From assembly GCA_964628385.1 (NCBI GenBank), contig CAZVOD010000022.1, forward strand, positions 1 to 55,526: a stretch of 55,526 nucleotides of DNA, in the 5' to 3' direction. The position numbers were made by a program, and so were the translations under genes. This document shows positions 23,995 through 32,174 of this stretch, one piece after another (positions within the stretch are counted from its first letter, which is position 1; each line of letters begins with the position of its first letter). The notes beneath the pieces were generated by a model. That model did not search any database. It was not told the origin of the DNA and saw nothing but the letters and a program-made list of their open reading frames with translations. This DNA is from JANQPA01 sp964628385 (lineage in GTDB: Bacteria > Bacteroidota > Bacteroidia > Chitinophagales > Saprospiraceae).

Positions 23995-25485
23995 ATGCAA
24001 ACAGAATTGAAAATTTATAACAGTACTAGCAGAGAAAAAGAGGTATTCAAGCCTTTAATTGACGGTTTTATTGGAATGTATGTATGTGGCCCCACCGTTT
24101 ATAAGGACGTTCACCTAGGTAATTGCCGCACTTTTATAAGCTTTGATATCATTTATCGCTATTTGCTTCACTTGGGATACCGGGTAAGATATGTACGGAA
24201 CATTACAGATGTAGGGCATTTACTGGATGATGGTGAAGACAGAATCGCACAGGGTGCAAAAGAGGAAAAGCTGGAGCCCATGGAAATTTCCCAAAAATAT
24301 ACCAATGGCTTTCACTCCATGATGCGCATATTCAATGCATTGCCACCGAGTATTGAGCCGAGAGCTACAGGACATATCCCGGAGCAGATCCAAATGGTGG
24401 AAGATATTATAGAAAGGGGGTATGGTTATGAGGTAAACGGCTCTGTTTATTTTGATACGGTAAAATTTAATGAGGATACCGGAATTTATGGAAAACTTTC
24501 GGGACGTAAGATGGATGAGTTGTTGAATGAAACCCGAACGTTGAAAAGCCAGAGTGAAAAGAGAAACCCTACAGATTTTGCTATATGGATGAAAGCTTCT
24601 GATGAACATATCATGAAGTGGAGAAGCCCGTGGGGCATGGGGTTTCCGGGGTGGCACCTGGAGTGCTCAGCGATGAGTACGAAATACCTGGGGCAGGTAT
24701 TTGATCTGCACGGTGGAGGTAATGACCTAAAGTTTCCTCATCACGAAAACGAAGTGGCACAAAATATGGGGTCTTGTAACCATACGGGGGCGAGGTTTTG
24801 GCTACACACCAATATGCTGCTACTGAATGGCGCCAAAATGTCTAAAAGTATCGGTAATACTATCTCACCGGAGCAGTTATTTACCGGCAATAACGAGCAT
24901 ATTACCAAAGGTTATTCTCCTATGGTTGTTCGCTTTTTTATGCTGCAATCACACTACAGAAGTACAATGGACCTGACGGATGAGGCATTGCAAGCCGCAG
25001 AAAAAGGCTACCATCGTCTGATGAATGCGCTGGAAGTAGTAGATAAAATGGAACACCCCGGAGATGGCTCTGAAGGTGCTTTAGATAAAGAGATGAGACA
25101 ATTAGTAGCGGATGTGACCAATGAAATGAATGACGATTTCAATACGCCAAAATCACTGGCCAAACTATTTGAAATTGTACCTAAAATCAACGGTCTGAAG
25201 GATGGCCATCTGTCTTTTAAGGAGATTACACCAGAGACTCTGGAGCTGGTAAAAAAGACCTTCAATGAGTTCGTCTTTGATGTGTATGGCCTGGCCAGAG
25301 AAAGCGAGGCCGCAAAAAGTGATGATGACACCACCGATAGTCTAATGCATTTGATTATTGAGTTGAGGCAAAATGCCAGAGCTAATAAAGATTATTCAAC
25401 CTCTGACAAAATCAGAGATGCCCTGAAATCAGTTGGTATCGAACTGAAAGATTCCAAGGAAGGAACTCAATGGATGAAAAACTAA
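23995..25485 (+). CDS. cysS: Cysteinyl-tRNA synthetase
   Basis: A 496-residue class I aminoacyl-tRNA synthetase. The Rossmann core has the zinc ligand Cys31 and HIGH-type motif in CGPTVYKDVHLGNCRTF, further zinc ligands in WHLECSAM and HHENEVAQ, and the KMSKS loop in NGAKMSKSIGN. The C-terminal helical region contains the late motif RQNARANKDYSTSDKIRD. The enzyme charges tRNA-Cys and is essential. I place the start at the ATG 23995 (MQTELKIYN); the frame stays open 120 codons upstream but overlaps the previous gene and lacks family similarity. A -7 box and a following hairpin frame it as a single-gene unit. Confidence 0.97.
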   Translation: MQTELKIYNSTSREKEVFKPLIDGFIGMYVCGPTVYKDVHLGNCRTFISFDIIYRYLLHLGYRVRYVRNITDVGHLLDDGEDRIAQGAKEEKLEPMEISQKYTNGFHSMMRIFNALPPSIEPRATGHIPEQIQMVEDIIERGYGYEVNGSVYFDTVKFNEDTGIYGKLSGRKMDELLNETRTLKSQSEKRNPTDFAIWMKASDEHIMKWRSPWGMGFPGWHLECSAMSTKYLGQVFDLHGGGNDLKFPHHENEVAQNMGSCNHTGARFWLHTNMLLLNGAKMSKSIGNTISPEQLFTGNNEHITKGYSPMVVRFFMLQSHYRSTMDLTDEALQAAEKGYHRLMNALEVVDKMEHPGDGSEGALDKEMRQLVADVTNEMNDDFNTPKSLAKLFEIVPKINGLKDGHLSFKEITPETLELVKKTFNEFVFDVYGLARESEAAKSDDDTTDSLMHLIIELRQNARANKDYSTSDKIRDALKSVGIELKDSKEGTQWMKN

Positions 25486-25493
25486 TAATAAGA

Positions 25494-25520
25494 TACTGCT
25501 CCGTTGCATCCGGGGTAGTA
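25494..25520 (+). terminator. Terminator hairpin after cysS
   Basis: TACTGCTCCG pairs with CGGGGTAGTA over 10 bp (two G-U pairs) around a 7-nt loop, starting 9 bases past the cysS stop. It is followed only by CTTTCC, so termination may be partial. Confidence 0.5.
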
Positions 25521-25662
25521 CTTTCCTCGAATCAATTGCGCCCGGGCTGCATTCTATCCCCCCAAAATTAAGCCATTACTTCTCAGGGATGATCAGGTGC
25601 CTCTATTATGTGTACAAAAATATTATTCGGCATAGATGAAGATGAGACAATCCGGTTTATTT

Positions 25663-25678
25663 CCTGCAAAACAAGTCC
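25663..25678. repeat. Solo repeat end (CCTGCAAAACAAGTCC)
   Basis: Fourteen of 16 bases match the terminal repeat CCTGCGAAACAAGTCT of the element at 35026-35187. It lies in the 270-base gap between cysS and the methyltransferase gene, where no other feature is evident apart from the cysS terminator. Confidence 0.4.
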
Positions 25679-25755
25679 TTCAGTAACTCAGTTTAGATGG
25701 ATGAAGTGAGCAGGCAAATGAATACCTGTGGATTACCAAAAATTGTAAAAAATCT

Positions 25756-26658
25756 ATGAAGAATATTGTATTGTTGGACGGAGGTCTGGGACAGGAAGTA
25801 TATCGAAGATCAGGCCAACCTGCCCATCCGCTGTGGTCTACTAAAGTGATGATGGAGTCACCGGATATTGTTAAAGAAGTGCACCAGGATTTTATTCGCG
25901 CCGGAGCTAGGGTTATTACGCTGAATAGCTATACTTCTACGCCCAGTCGGCTAGCTCGTGACGGCCAGCCCGATTGGTTTGAAAGGTTACAACAGCAAGC
26001 TATTAAAGTAGCCCGACAGGCTAAAGAAGAATTGGGAACCGACGAGGTACAAATTGCCGGATGTTTACCACCCTTGATTGGAAGCTATACTTCTGATAAG
26101 CGCTCCGAAGAAGATATTCGTACTGAGTATGAACAGATAGTGGCTATACAAGCCCCTGAAGTAGATTTGTTTATTATAGAAACTATCTCCAATATCAGAG
26201 AGGCAGAAGCTGCCCTAAAAGCGGTGAGAAGTACGAAAAAACCAGTTTTGTTGAGTTTTACGCTTTCTGATAAAGAAGCGCTTCGATTGCGTTCTGGCGA
26301 TACAGTCGAACAGGCACTAGAGAAAATAGCCGTTCAACAACCGGATGGCTTACTATTTAATTGTTCTTTTCCCGAAACGATCTCCTTTGGTATACAAGCG
26401 GTTAAGCATCTAAAAATACCGTTTGGAGGCTATGCCAATGGGTTTACCTCGGTAGATGCTCTAAAGCCCGGAGGAACTGTCGATGCCCTGACAGCCAGAG
26501 AAGATCTAAACGAAGAGCGGTATAGTGCACATGTTATGGATTGGGTTGGGCAAGGAGCTTCAATCGTAGGAGGTTGCTGTGAAGTTGGACCCTCTTACAT
26601 ATCGCATATCGCAGAAGAACTGCAGAAAGCGGGCTATACAGCTACAGCTATGCTTTAA
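25756..26658 (+). CDS. Homocysteine S-methyltransferase family protein
   Basis: A 300-residue TIM-barrel enzyme of the homocysteine S-methyltransferase family (the family of MmuM and the N-terminal module of MetH). The opening LLDGGLGQE and NSYTSTPSRL fit the family. Zinc ligands are readable: one Cys in LLFNCSFPE (about residue 207) and the CC pair in VGGCCEVGPSYI (about 275). It transfers a methyl group to homocysteine, probably from S-methylmethionine or a related donor, to make methionine. It has no cobalamin or folate domain. It ends at a strong bidirectional hairpin facing the S41 protease gene. Confidence 0.85.
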   Translation: MKNIVLLDGGLGQEVYRRSGQPAHPLWSTKVMMESPDIVKEVHQDFIRAGARVITLNSYTSTPSRLARDGQPDWFERLQQQAIKVARQAKEELGTDEVQIAGCLPPLIGSYTSDKRSEEDIRTEYEQIVAIQAPEVDLFIIETISNIREAEAALKAVRSTKKPVLLSFTLSDKEALRLRSGDTVEQALEKIAVQQPDGLLFNCSFPETISFGIQAVKHLKIPFGGYANGFTSVDALKPGGTVDALTAREDLNEERYSAHVMDWVGQGASIVGGCCEVGPSYISHIAEELQKAGYTATAML

Positions 26659-26661
26659 AAA

Positions 26662-26707
26662 AACAAGCTGTCATAAAACCCCGTAAGGCCTTTTATGACA
26701 GCTTGTT
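26662..26707. terminator. Bidirectional terminator, 17-bp perfect stem
   Basis: Arms at 26662-26678 and 26691-26707 are perfectly complementary (17 bp) around the 12-nt loop CCCCGTAAGGCC. On the plus strand T-rich sequence follows (CGTTCTTTT). It separates two convergent genes and should stop transcription from both sides. Confidence 0.75.
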
Positions 26708-26728
26708 CGTTCTTTTAAAGAAACAATT

Positions 26729-28369
26729 CTATTTATTCATGCCTTTAAGTAAAGCATTATACTTAGTAGTATCATTCAGGACGGCGATAGCTTCTTTAAT
26801 CTCTTGATCCTTTCTTAATCCCATTTTTATTTCGCCTTCCGCATAGTAGTAGCGACTGATAATTTCTTTTTCAATAAGCTTGATCAGAGCTTCTTTATAA
26901 TCTGTCAACTGCTCTTTCTTATTTTTTTGTAAATCACTTTTTACTTCTAAAAGAGATCGCTGTATGGAATAACCTTCTTCTTCAGCCTTGGCTTCCAGTT
27001 TTTTAATAAGTTTTTCACTTTCTGTCTCAAACTGGAAGTTCTCTCGCTCCAGGAAGTCCACAAAATCTCCAAAACCGGTAAATTCGAACTCATCAATACT
27101 AGCAATGCTGTCATTTTCCAGTGTAAATTCAGTGACGTACTTAAAGATATAATCCTGTTCAATCAAGGCTTTCACCAAATCAGATTCTGTAAGCTTAGGC
27201 GTTGTGATATCTGGCTTAACACCACCTCCGTCAAAGACCGTACGTCCGTTTCTGGTCTTGAATGGTGTTCTTTGATCTTCAGGTAGATCTACTGGTTCAC
27301 CATCGTCGTACTCCACACTTTGAATGCATCTGCCACTGGGGATGTAATATTTTGCGGTGGTTAGCTTTACGCGAGCATTATAACCCACATCTTTGGTGTT
27401 TTGGACAAGGCCTTTACCATAAGAGCGCTGCCCCACTAGAACGCCGCGATCATAATCCTGCATAACGCCACAAACAATCTCAGAAGCAGAGGCAGAACGA
27501 TCATTGATAACAACTACTAGTGGAATATCTTCATCAATAGAGCTATTCAATGTCTTAAAGCTTCTATCCCATTCTTTTACCTTACCCCGAGTGGAAGCTA
27601 CCAATTCTCCTTTAGGAATAAAGACGTTGGATACATTTACAGCTTCTGAAAGCAACCCACCGCCGTTACCTCTAAGGTCAAATACGACACCCTTCAAGTT
27701 AGGATTGCGTTCTTTTAGTTCTCGTACTGCCTTAGCCACATTTTTACCGGCATTTCTGGTAAATGTTGTCAGCGTAACATAACCAATATCTCCATCGATG
27801 ATATCATAAAAGGGGACATTGGGTACTTCAACGCTGGAGCGTAGCACTTCCACATCGAAGGGCTTGTCCGTCCCCGGCCGCTTGATAGTCAAATCTACTT
27901 TGCTGCTCGGTGCCCCTCTAAGTACCTCGTTCAGCTCAGCTGGTGTTTTTCCTTTGGTATCTTTTCCATCTACCCGGATAATTTGGTCTCCGGCTTTCAG
28001 GCCGGCTTTGTTGGCAGATTGGTCCTTATATATTTCGATGATGGTTACGTAATCATCTATTTTTTTACTGATGGCTCCGATACCATTATACTTGCCTTCG
28101 GTAGCCAGGCGATAACTTTCAATGTCATTTTCAGAAATATAATTGGTGTAGGGATCAAGAGAACCTACCATAGCATTGATACCTGTTTTCATCAACCTTC
28201 CCGGGTCAATATCGTCAACGTAGTAAGTATTGAGCTCCTTGTATAGGTTGGTGTAAATTTCTATATTCTTGGTGATTTCAAAATATCTACCATTGTCAGA
28301 CCGGAAGGTAGCAGCAGATCCAAGTACAAAAAGAAATAATAGGAAAGTTAACTTTACCGTAGACTTCAT
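26729..28369 (-). CDS. S41-family carboxy-terminal processing protease
   Basis: A 546-residue periplasmic serine protease. Residues 1-20 are a signal peptide. An N-terminal helical region is followed by a PDZ domain (about 85-170, GIGAISKK and AGLKAGDQIIRVDG). The S41 catalytic core includes DLRGNGGGLL (231-240) and the SASASE block at 292-297; Ser294 and Lys319 are spaced 25 residues apart, as in the Ser/Lys dyad of Prc/CtpA. A long C-terminal helical tail (about 420-546) is typical of Bacteroidota members. Such proteases trim C-termini of envelope proteins. The gene stands alone on the minus strand, with a 346-base upstream gap. Confidence 0.92.
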   Translation of the reverse strand: MKSTVKLTFLLFLFVLGSAATFRSDNGRYFEITKNIEIYTNLYKELNTYYVDDIDPGRLMKTGINAMVGSLDPYTNYISENDIESYRLATEGKYNGIGAISKKIDDYVTIIEIYKDQSANKAGLKAGDQIIRVDGKDTKGKTPAELNEVLRGAPSSKVDLTIKRPGTDKPFDVEVLRSSVEVPNVPFYDIIDGDIGYVTLTTFTRNAGKNVAKAVRELKERNPNLKGVVFDLRGNGGGLLSEAVNVSNVFIPKGELVASTRGKVKEWDRSFKTLNSSIDEDIPLVVVINDRSASASEIVCGVMQDYDRGVLVGQRSYGKGLVQNTKDVGYNARVKLTTAKYYIPSGRCIQSVEYDDGEPVDLPEDQRTPFKTRNGRTVFDGGGVKPDITTPKLTESDLVKALIEQDYIFKYVTEFTLENDSIASIDEFEFTGFGDFVDFLERENFQFETESEKLIKKLEAKAEEEGYSIQRSLLEVKSDLQKNKKEQLTDYKEALIKLIEKEIISRYYYAEGEIKMGLRKDQEIKEAIAVLNDTTKYNALLKGMNK

Positions 28370-28715
28370 AACGAATCAGTTTTAGAAAAGATGGATACGG
28401 AGATTTTATCTTAAAGTGCATCCGAAACGCCATTTTGGGTCAAAAATGTAAGAGAATTAGTTCTCATGAAGCTTTTTTTCAAGTAACCTACACTTACAAA
28501 CCAAAGGGTCCATTCTTTGCACTTTTTCTCTTTTTGTATTAACGCAGGATTTGTTAATTGTGATTAACAAAACGATAAACAAAATACTGTTTTAACGTTT
28601 CTACAACAATTTGACATACCTCTTTAATAGTAAAATACAGATCTTTTTTGAGCATTACTTGCAAGATTTTGCTTAAATATCGCAACTGCCTATTTTATTG
28701 CCCAACGGCCAAAAT
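28370..28715. other. Intergenic region with a 9-bp palindromic arm
   Basis: A 346-base A/T-rich gap upstream of the S41 protease. It contains one strong dyad, TTTGTTAAT-TGTG-ATTAACAAA (28550-28571), perfect over 9 bp each side. It lacks a T-run, so it looks more like a protein-binding site than a terminator. I see no ORF, tRNA or repeat copy. Confidence 0.4.
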
Positions 28716-29480
28716 TTAATGACCAACAAACCGGACTACTTCGTCGAATAGGGCGCGGGGAGCATCTGCATGCACCCAATGGCCGGCATCTGGTATACTT
28801 ACTATCCGGGCATTGGGAAAATATTCCCTAATAGTGGCCTCATCTTCGTCTTTTATATACTTGGACAAGGCCCCTCTGATGAAAAGGCTGTCTCCTTCAA
28901 AGTGAATGTCTTTGTCAATATTTCCCAGTATTTTATCATAGTGCTCATGAATGGCTGGTAAATTCATTTTCCAGCGGTAGCTTCCACCTTTGCTGCGATT
29001 CAGGTTTTTCATTAGAAATAAACGTATGCCCGGTTCATCGATCTTTTCAGCTAAAGCAGCTTCTACTTCCATTCGGCTGCTTACTTTTTCAATGTTTACA
29101 TTGAACAGGGCTTCAAAAATTTTTTGATGCCCACCTTTATATACTTTGGGAGCAATATCTACTACAATAAGCTTTCTGACCATTTCCGGGTAGTACGTGG
29201 CAAATTGCATGGCAGTCTTACCTCCCATGGAATGACCAAGAATAGTAGCGTTGGATAGATCATGTGACAGCAGAAAGTCATGTAGGTCATCGGCCATAGA
29301 TTGATAATCGATGAGCGAGGCATGCGGTGACTTACCGTGGTTGCGTTGATCAACCAAAAAGACTTGATACTTTTCTGCAAATGAACGAGAGAGCGTCTGC
29401 CAGTTGTCTAGCATACCAAATAGGCCGTGGAGGATTATCATCGGCTGGCCTTCGCCAAATTTCTTAAAGTTGAGTTGCAT
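28716..29480 (-). CDS. Alpha/beta-fold hydrolase (YbfF-like esterase)
   Basis: A hydrolase of about 254 residues. The oxyanion motif is LHGLFGMLDNW, the nucleophile elbow GHSMGG (Ser near residue 89), the acid probably in the SLFIRGALSKYI region, and the catalytic His in DAGHWVHADAP (about residue 235). The fold and the HGLFGS-like opening resemble the thioesterase/esterase YbfF. The ATG at 29480 gives the family-like start MQLNFKKFGEGQP; a GTG at 29495 would overlap the upstream crtA-like gene by 4 bases. Either way it is the second gene of a two-gene operon with that oxygenase. The substrate is unknown. Confidence 0.82.
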   Translation of the reverse strand: MQLNFKKFGEGQPMIILHGLFGMLDNWQTLSRSFAEKYQVFLVDQRNHGKSPHASLIDYQSMADDLHDFLLSHDLSNATILGHSMGGKTAMQFATYYPEMVRKLIVVDIAPKVYKGGHQKIFEALFNVNIEKVSSRMEVEAALAEKIDEPGIRLFLMKNLNRSKGGSYRWKMNLPAIHEHYDKILGNIDKDIHFEGDSLFIRGALSKYIKDEDEATIREYFPNARIVSIPDAGHWVHADAPRALFDEVVRFVGH

Positions 29481-29491
29481 TTTCGTGTGTA

Positions 29492-30205
29492 TCACAAATA
29501 TTTCAGTAAAGGGTTTTCACCATTCCAACTCCCTCTTGATGCAAAAGGATGAAAACGAGCAAACAACTCCTCTTTATACCAGCCCAACTCCCTTGTCTTC
29601 TTGATCACTTCCCGGTGATGCTCGCTTTTGTAAGCATACGCTTTCATGAGCTTGCTATTCTGCCAAAAACTAAAAGTGGCTTGTTGGAAAAGCGGCATTT
29701 CACCAACACCTACAGAAAATAATAAGCCTTCTTTATGTTCATCCATCGCTTTACTAACCGAAGGTACAAACTGCCAGAAGTTCCAAAGGTGTTTGGTGTA
29801 TATCGTAGCGCGTGTTAAAACGCCGACCAGTCTGTTCTCATTGTATTCCTCGGTGACCTGAAAGGGATTATGAGCTTCCCACTGGCCATGAACGGTAGAT
29901 ACCCGCATTAGTGTGGTCCAGATTTCTTTAGCTTCATTAGATAAGTTATGGAAAAAGTCATGCCCGTCGAGAAATTGCTGGGCATATTCCTGGTTTTCCC
30001 AAATGCCCAGGAACCCATACACGCCGAAGTTAGGGCGTATGCTAAAGCCATTACCAGCACCGCTACCCAGCATCTTACCAAAGGTAAGTCCTTTTACGGA
30101 AGCGAGCTGACTGGTGGACAAACCCATAGCCTTAAGGGCCTTCCATTTGGACCGGCCACTTTCAAATCGAAAAAAGGTAATACTGACAATTTGCTGATCT
30201 AACAT
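29492..30205 (-). CDS. crtA: Spheroidene monooxygenase-like carotenoid oxygenase (CrtA family)
   Basis: A 237-residue protein matching the CrtA family: GSGAGNGFSIRPNFGVYGFLGIWE near residues 47-71, VHGQWEAHNPF, VLTRATIYTKHLWNFWQFVPS, GVGEMPLFQQATFSFW and W-x-K-E-E-L-F-A-R-F near the end. In purple bacteria CrtA adds a 2-keto group to the end of acyclic carotenoids in a heme-dependent reaction; homologues occur in carotenoid-producing Bacteroidota. The hydratase-like carotenoid gene at 14852 supports production of a hydroxy/keto carotenoid. It is first in an operon with the alpha/beta hydrolase and diverges from the adenylate cyclase gene across a 248-base gap. Confidence 0.85.
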   Translation of the reverse strand: MLDQQIVSITFFRFESGRSKWKALKAMGLSTSQLASVKGLTFGKMLGSGAGNGFSIRPNFGVYGFLGIWENQEYAQQFLDGHDFFHNLSNEAKEIWTTLMRVSTVHGQWEAHNPFQVTEEYNENRLVGVLTRATIYTKHLWNFWQFVPSVSKAMDEHKEGLLFSVGVGEMPLFQQATFSFWQNSKLMKAYAYKSEHHREVIKKTRELGWYKEELFARFHPFASRGSWNGENPLLKYL

Positions 30206-30419
30206 ATCATTGGTAACAAAATGAAAATATGAATGTTTTGGATTGAAAAATGTTTGGACCAGGCGCTTCTAATTTGACTGATTTCAGGAAAGCGCTTACT
30301 CACCAGCCTTAATAAAGTACTACTAATCCCAGCGAAACAACCACAATCATAATTAAAAAATTCTATTCAAAAAGGGGATCAAAATTTGGAAAGAACACAA
30401 AAAGATGAAATTCATTAAC

Positions 30420-30427
30420 TACTTTTG
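30420..30427 (+). promoter_or_regulatory. Bacteroidota -7 box (TACTTTTG) for the cyclase gene
   Basis: A perfect TAnnTTTG element 27 bases before the chosen ATG at 30454. It supports transcription starting close to 30434. The matching -33 TTTG is not at the expected distance; the nearest is 31 bases upstream of the box. Confidence 0.5.
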
Positions 30428-30453
30428 TATTGTAAAAAAACTAATAAGTGGAG

Positions 30454-32121
30454 ATGAGATTTTTAATATTAATAGGAATAGTATTTACAACTATCTCACT
30501 TTCAGGTCAGAGTGCAGAGTCTTTGCTTAGAAAGCTGGAAGAGGCAGAGTCTAGAAAGGAAAAGACTATTCTAAACTACAAAATAGGGGAAGTGCTTCGG
30601 CGGCAGGGCTCCAGAAAAACAGATGAAGCCCGCAAATACGCTGAGGCTGCCTTTGAATTAGCTTCCCGAGAGCCCAGGGATTATCAGATGCTAGCACAAA
30701 TTGCCATGTTAAAGGGGCAGTTATACGCTATGGAAAGAAGTGGTAGAGCTAAAGCACTAGCCGACCGGGAGTTTAAGAATGCAGGGCAGTATGCTCAAAC
30801 GGCCAATGACTTGGGGATTTTCTCTGAGGCGACTAAGGAGCGAGCTGAATTAAAGAAAGATGCCCGTAACGACAGGGCAGTCTGGATGATTTATGAAGAC
30901 GCTTTTGAAGTATTGGAAAAGAAGAGTATTTCCCGTCTGGGTAATGATTATGAAGAAGCTAAAGCCAGGCTGGGCCGGGAGCGTCGGGAGCTGGAGAAAG
31001 AGCGGGCCGCACTGGAAGCTGAGCTTAAAGCACTAAATGGCCAGATTGATCAAATCAAATCTGAGAAAGATAACCTGGAGCAGACCAATCAAAAGTTGGC
31101 TTTTTCTAACCAGCAGAAGAATCAGCAACTTTCCAGGATTAATGAGGAGTTGGATACTATTACGAAAGAAAAGGCCAAGGTAGAAGAAAAGGTAAAAACT
31201 ACTCAGGAAGAGCTAGAGGCACAAGAAAAAAAGATCAATGAGATGACTGAGGCACAGGCTAAAGCGGCATTGGTTATAAGTGAAGAAAAGAATAAGCGAA
31301 TGGAAATCGAGCAGGAGTCCCTGAAGATTAAAAACAGGAATCAGTTGTTGATAGGGGGAGTAGCAATCGCACTACTATTGGCTTTGCTGATTTACGGCCG
31401 CTACTGGGCAAGTAGAAGAGCCAAGAGGGTTTTGGAAGAAAAAAACCGACAAATTGAATACGAGCGGGAACGCTCCGATGATTTGTTGAGGAACATTCTT
31501 CCGGCGGCGATTGCCGAAGAACTCAAAGAGAAGGGAAAAGCCAGTGCTAGAAACTACAAGGAGGCTACCGTATTGTTTTCTGATTTCAAAAATTTCACTA
31601 AAATTTCAGAAAAACTGACCCCTTCTGAGCTCGTCCTGGAGCTAGACAAATGTTTTAAAGCATTTGATTTTATTATTGATCAGTATCCTGATATTGAAAA
31701 GATCAAAACGATCGGCGATGCCTACATGTGCGCCAGTGGTTTGAGTAAGCGTAAAACTTTACCGACCAATATGGTGAGGGCGGCATTAGAAATGCAGGAA
31801 CACCTTGAGCAATACAAAAGAGATAGAATGCGGGCCGGAAAACCTTACTTTGAAGCTCGTATAGGTATCCATACCGGGCCTGTTACTGCTGGTGTGGTGG
31901 GGATGAAAAAGTTCGCCTATGATATTTGGGGGGACACTGTAAATATTGCTTCCCGTATGGAGAGTGAAAGTGAAGGCGGCCGCGTTAATATTTCCAATGA
32001 TACATTCCGGTTGATCCAGTATCAATTTGATTGCGAGTATAGAGGAAAAATACCGGCAAAAAATAAGGGACATATAGATATGTATTTTGTAAAAAAAGAA
32101 AGAGAGGCCGTGGCTGTCTGA
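30454..32121 (+). CDS. Membrane-bound class III adenylate cyclase with TPR and coiled-coil sensor part
   Basis: A 555-residue protein. The signal peptide ends near SGQS (about 20). A TPR-like helical region (about 22-140) and a long coiled coil (about 160-290) lie in the periplasm, followed by one membrane helix (about 298-316) and a cytoplasmic class III cyclase domain (about 365-550). Catalytic residues are intact: metal Asp in LFSDFKNF and in KTIGDAYM, and the transition-state pair in DTVNIASRMES. Lys in KIKTIGD and Asp in YDIWGD are the ATP-selecting residues, so the product is predicted to be cAMP. The ATG at 30454 is preferred over the GTG two codons upstream because it fits the signal peptide. 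The gene stands alone; its signal is unknown. Confidence 0.9.
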   Translation: MRFLILIGIVFTTISLSGQSAESLLRKLEEAESRKEKTILNYKIGEVLRRQGSRKTDEARKYAEAAFELASREPRDYQMLAQIAMLKGQLYAMERSGRAKALADREFKNAGQYAQTANDLGIFSEATKERAELKKDARNDRAVWMIYEDAFEVLEKKSISRLGNDYEEAKARLGRERRELEKERAALEAELKALNGQIDQIKSEKDNLEQTNQKLAFSNQQKNQQLSRINEELDTITKEKAKVEEKVKTTQEELEAQEKKINEMTEAQAKAALVISEEKNKRMEIEQESLKIKNRNQLLIGGVAIALLLALLIYGRYWASRRAKRVLEEKNRQIEYERERSDDLLRNILPAAIAEELKEKGKASARNYKEATVLFSDFKNFTKISEKLTPSELVLELDKCFKAFDFIIDQYPDIEKIKTIGDAYMCASGLSKRKTLPTNMVRAALEMQEHLEQYKRDRMRAGKPYFEARIGIHTGPVTAGVVGMKKFAYDIWGDTVNIASRMESESEGGRVNISNDTFRLIQYQFDCEYRGKIPAKNKGHIDMYFVKKEREAVAV

Positions 32122-32174
32122 TCTGAACAACCCTGCTTACTTATCAGTTGTTATGATTGTTTAATGCACTATAT

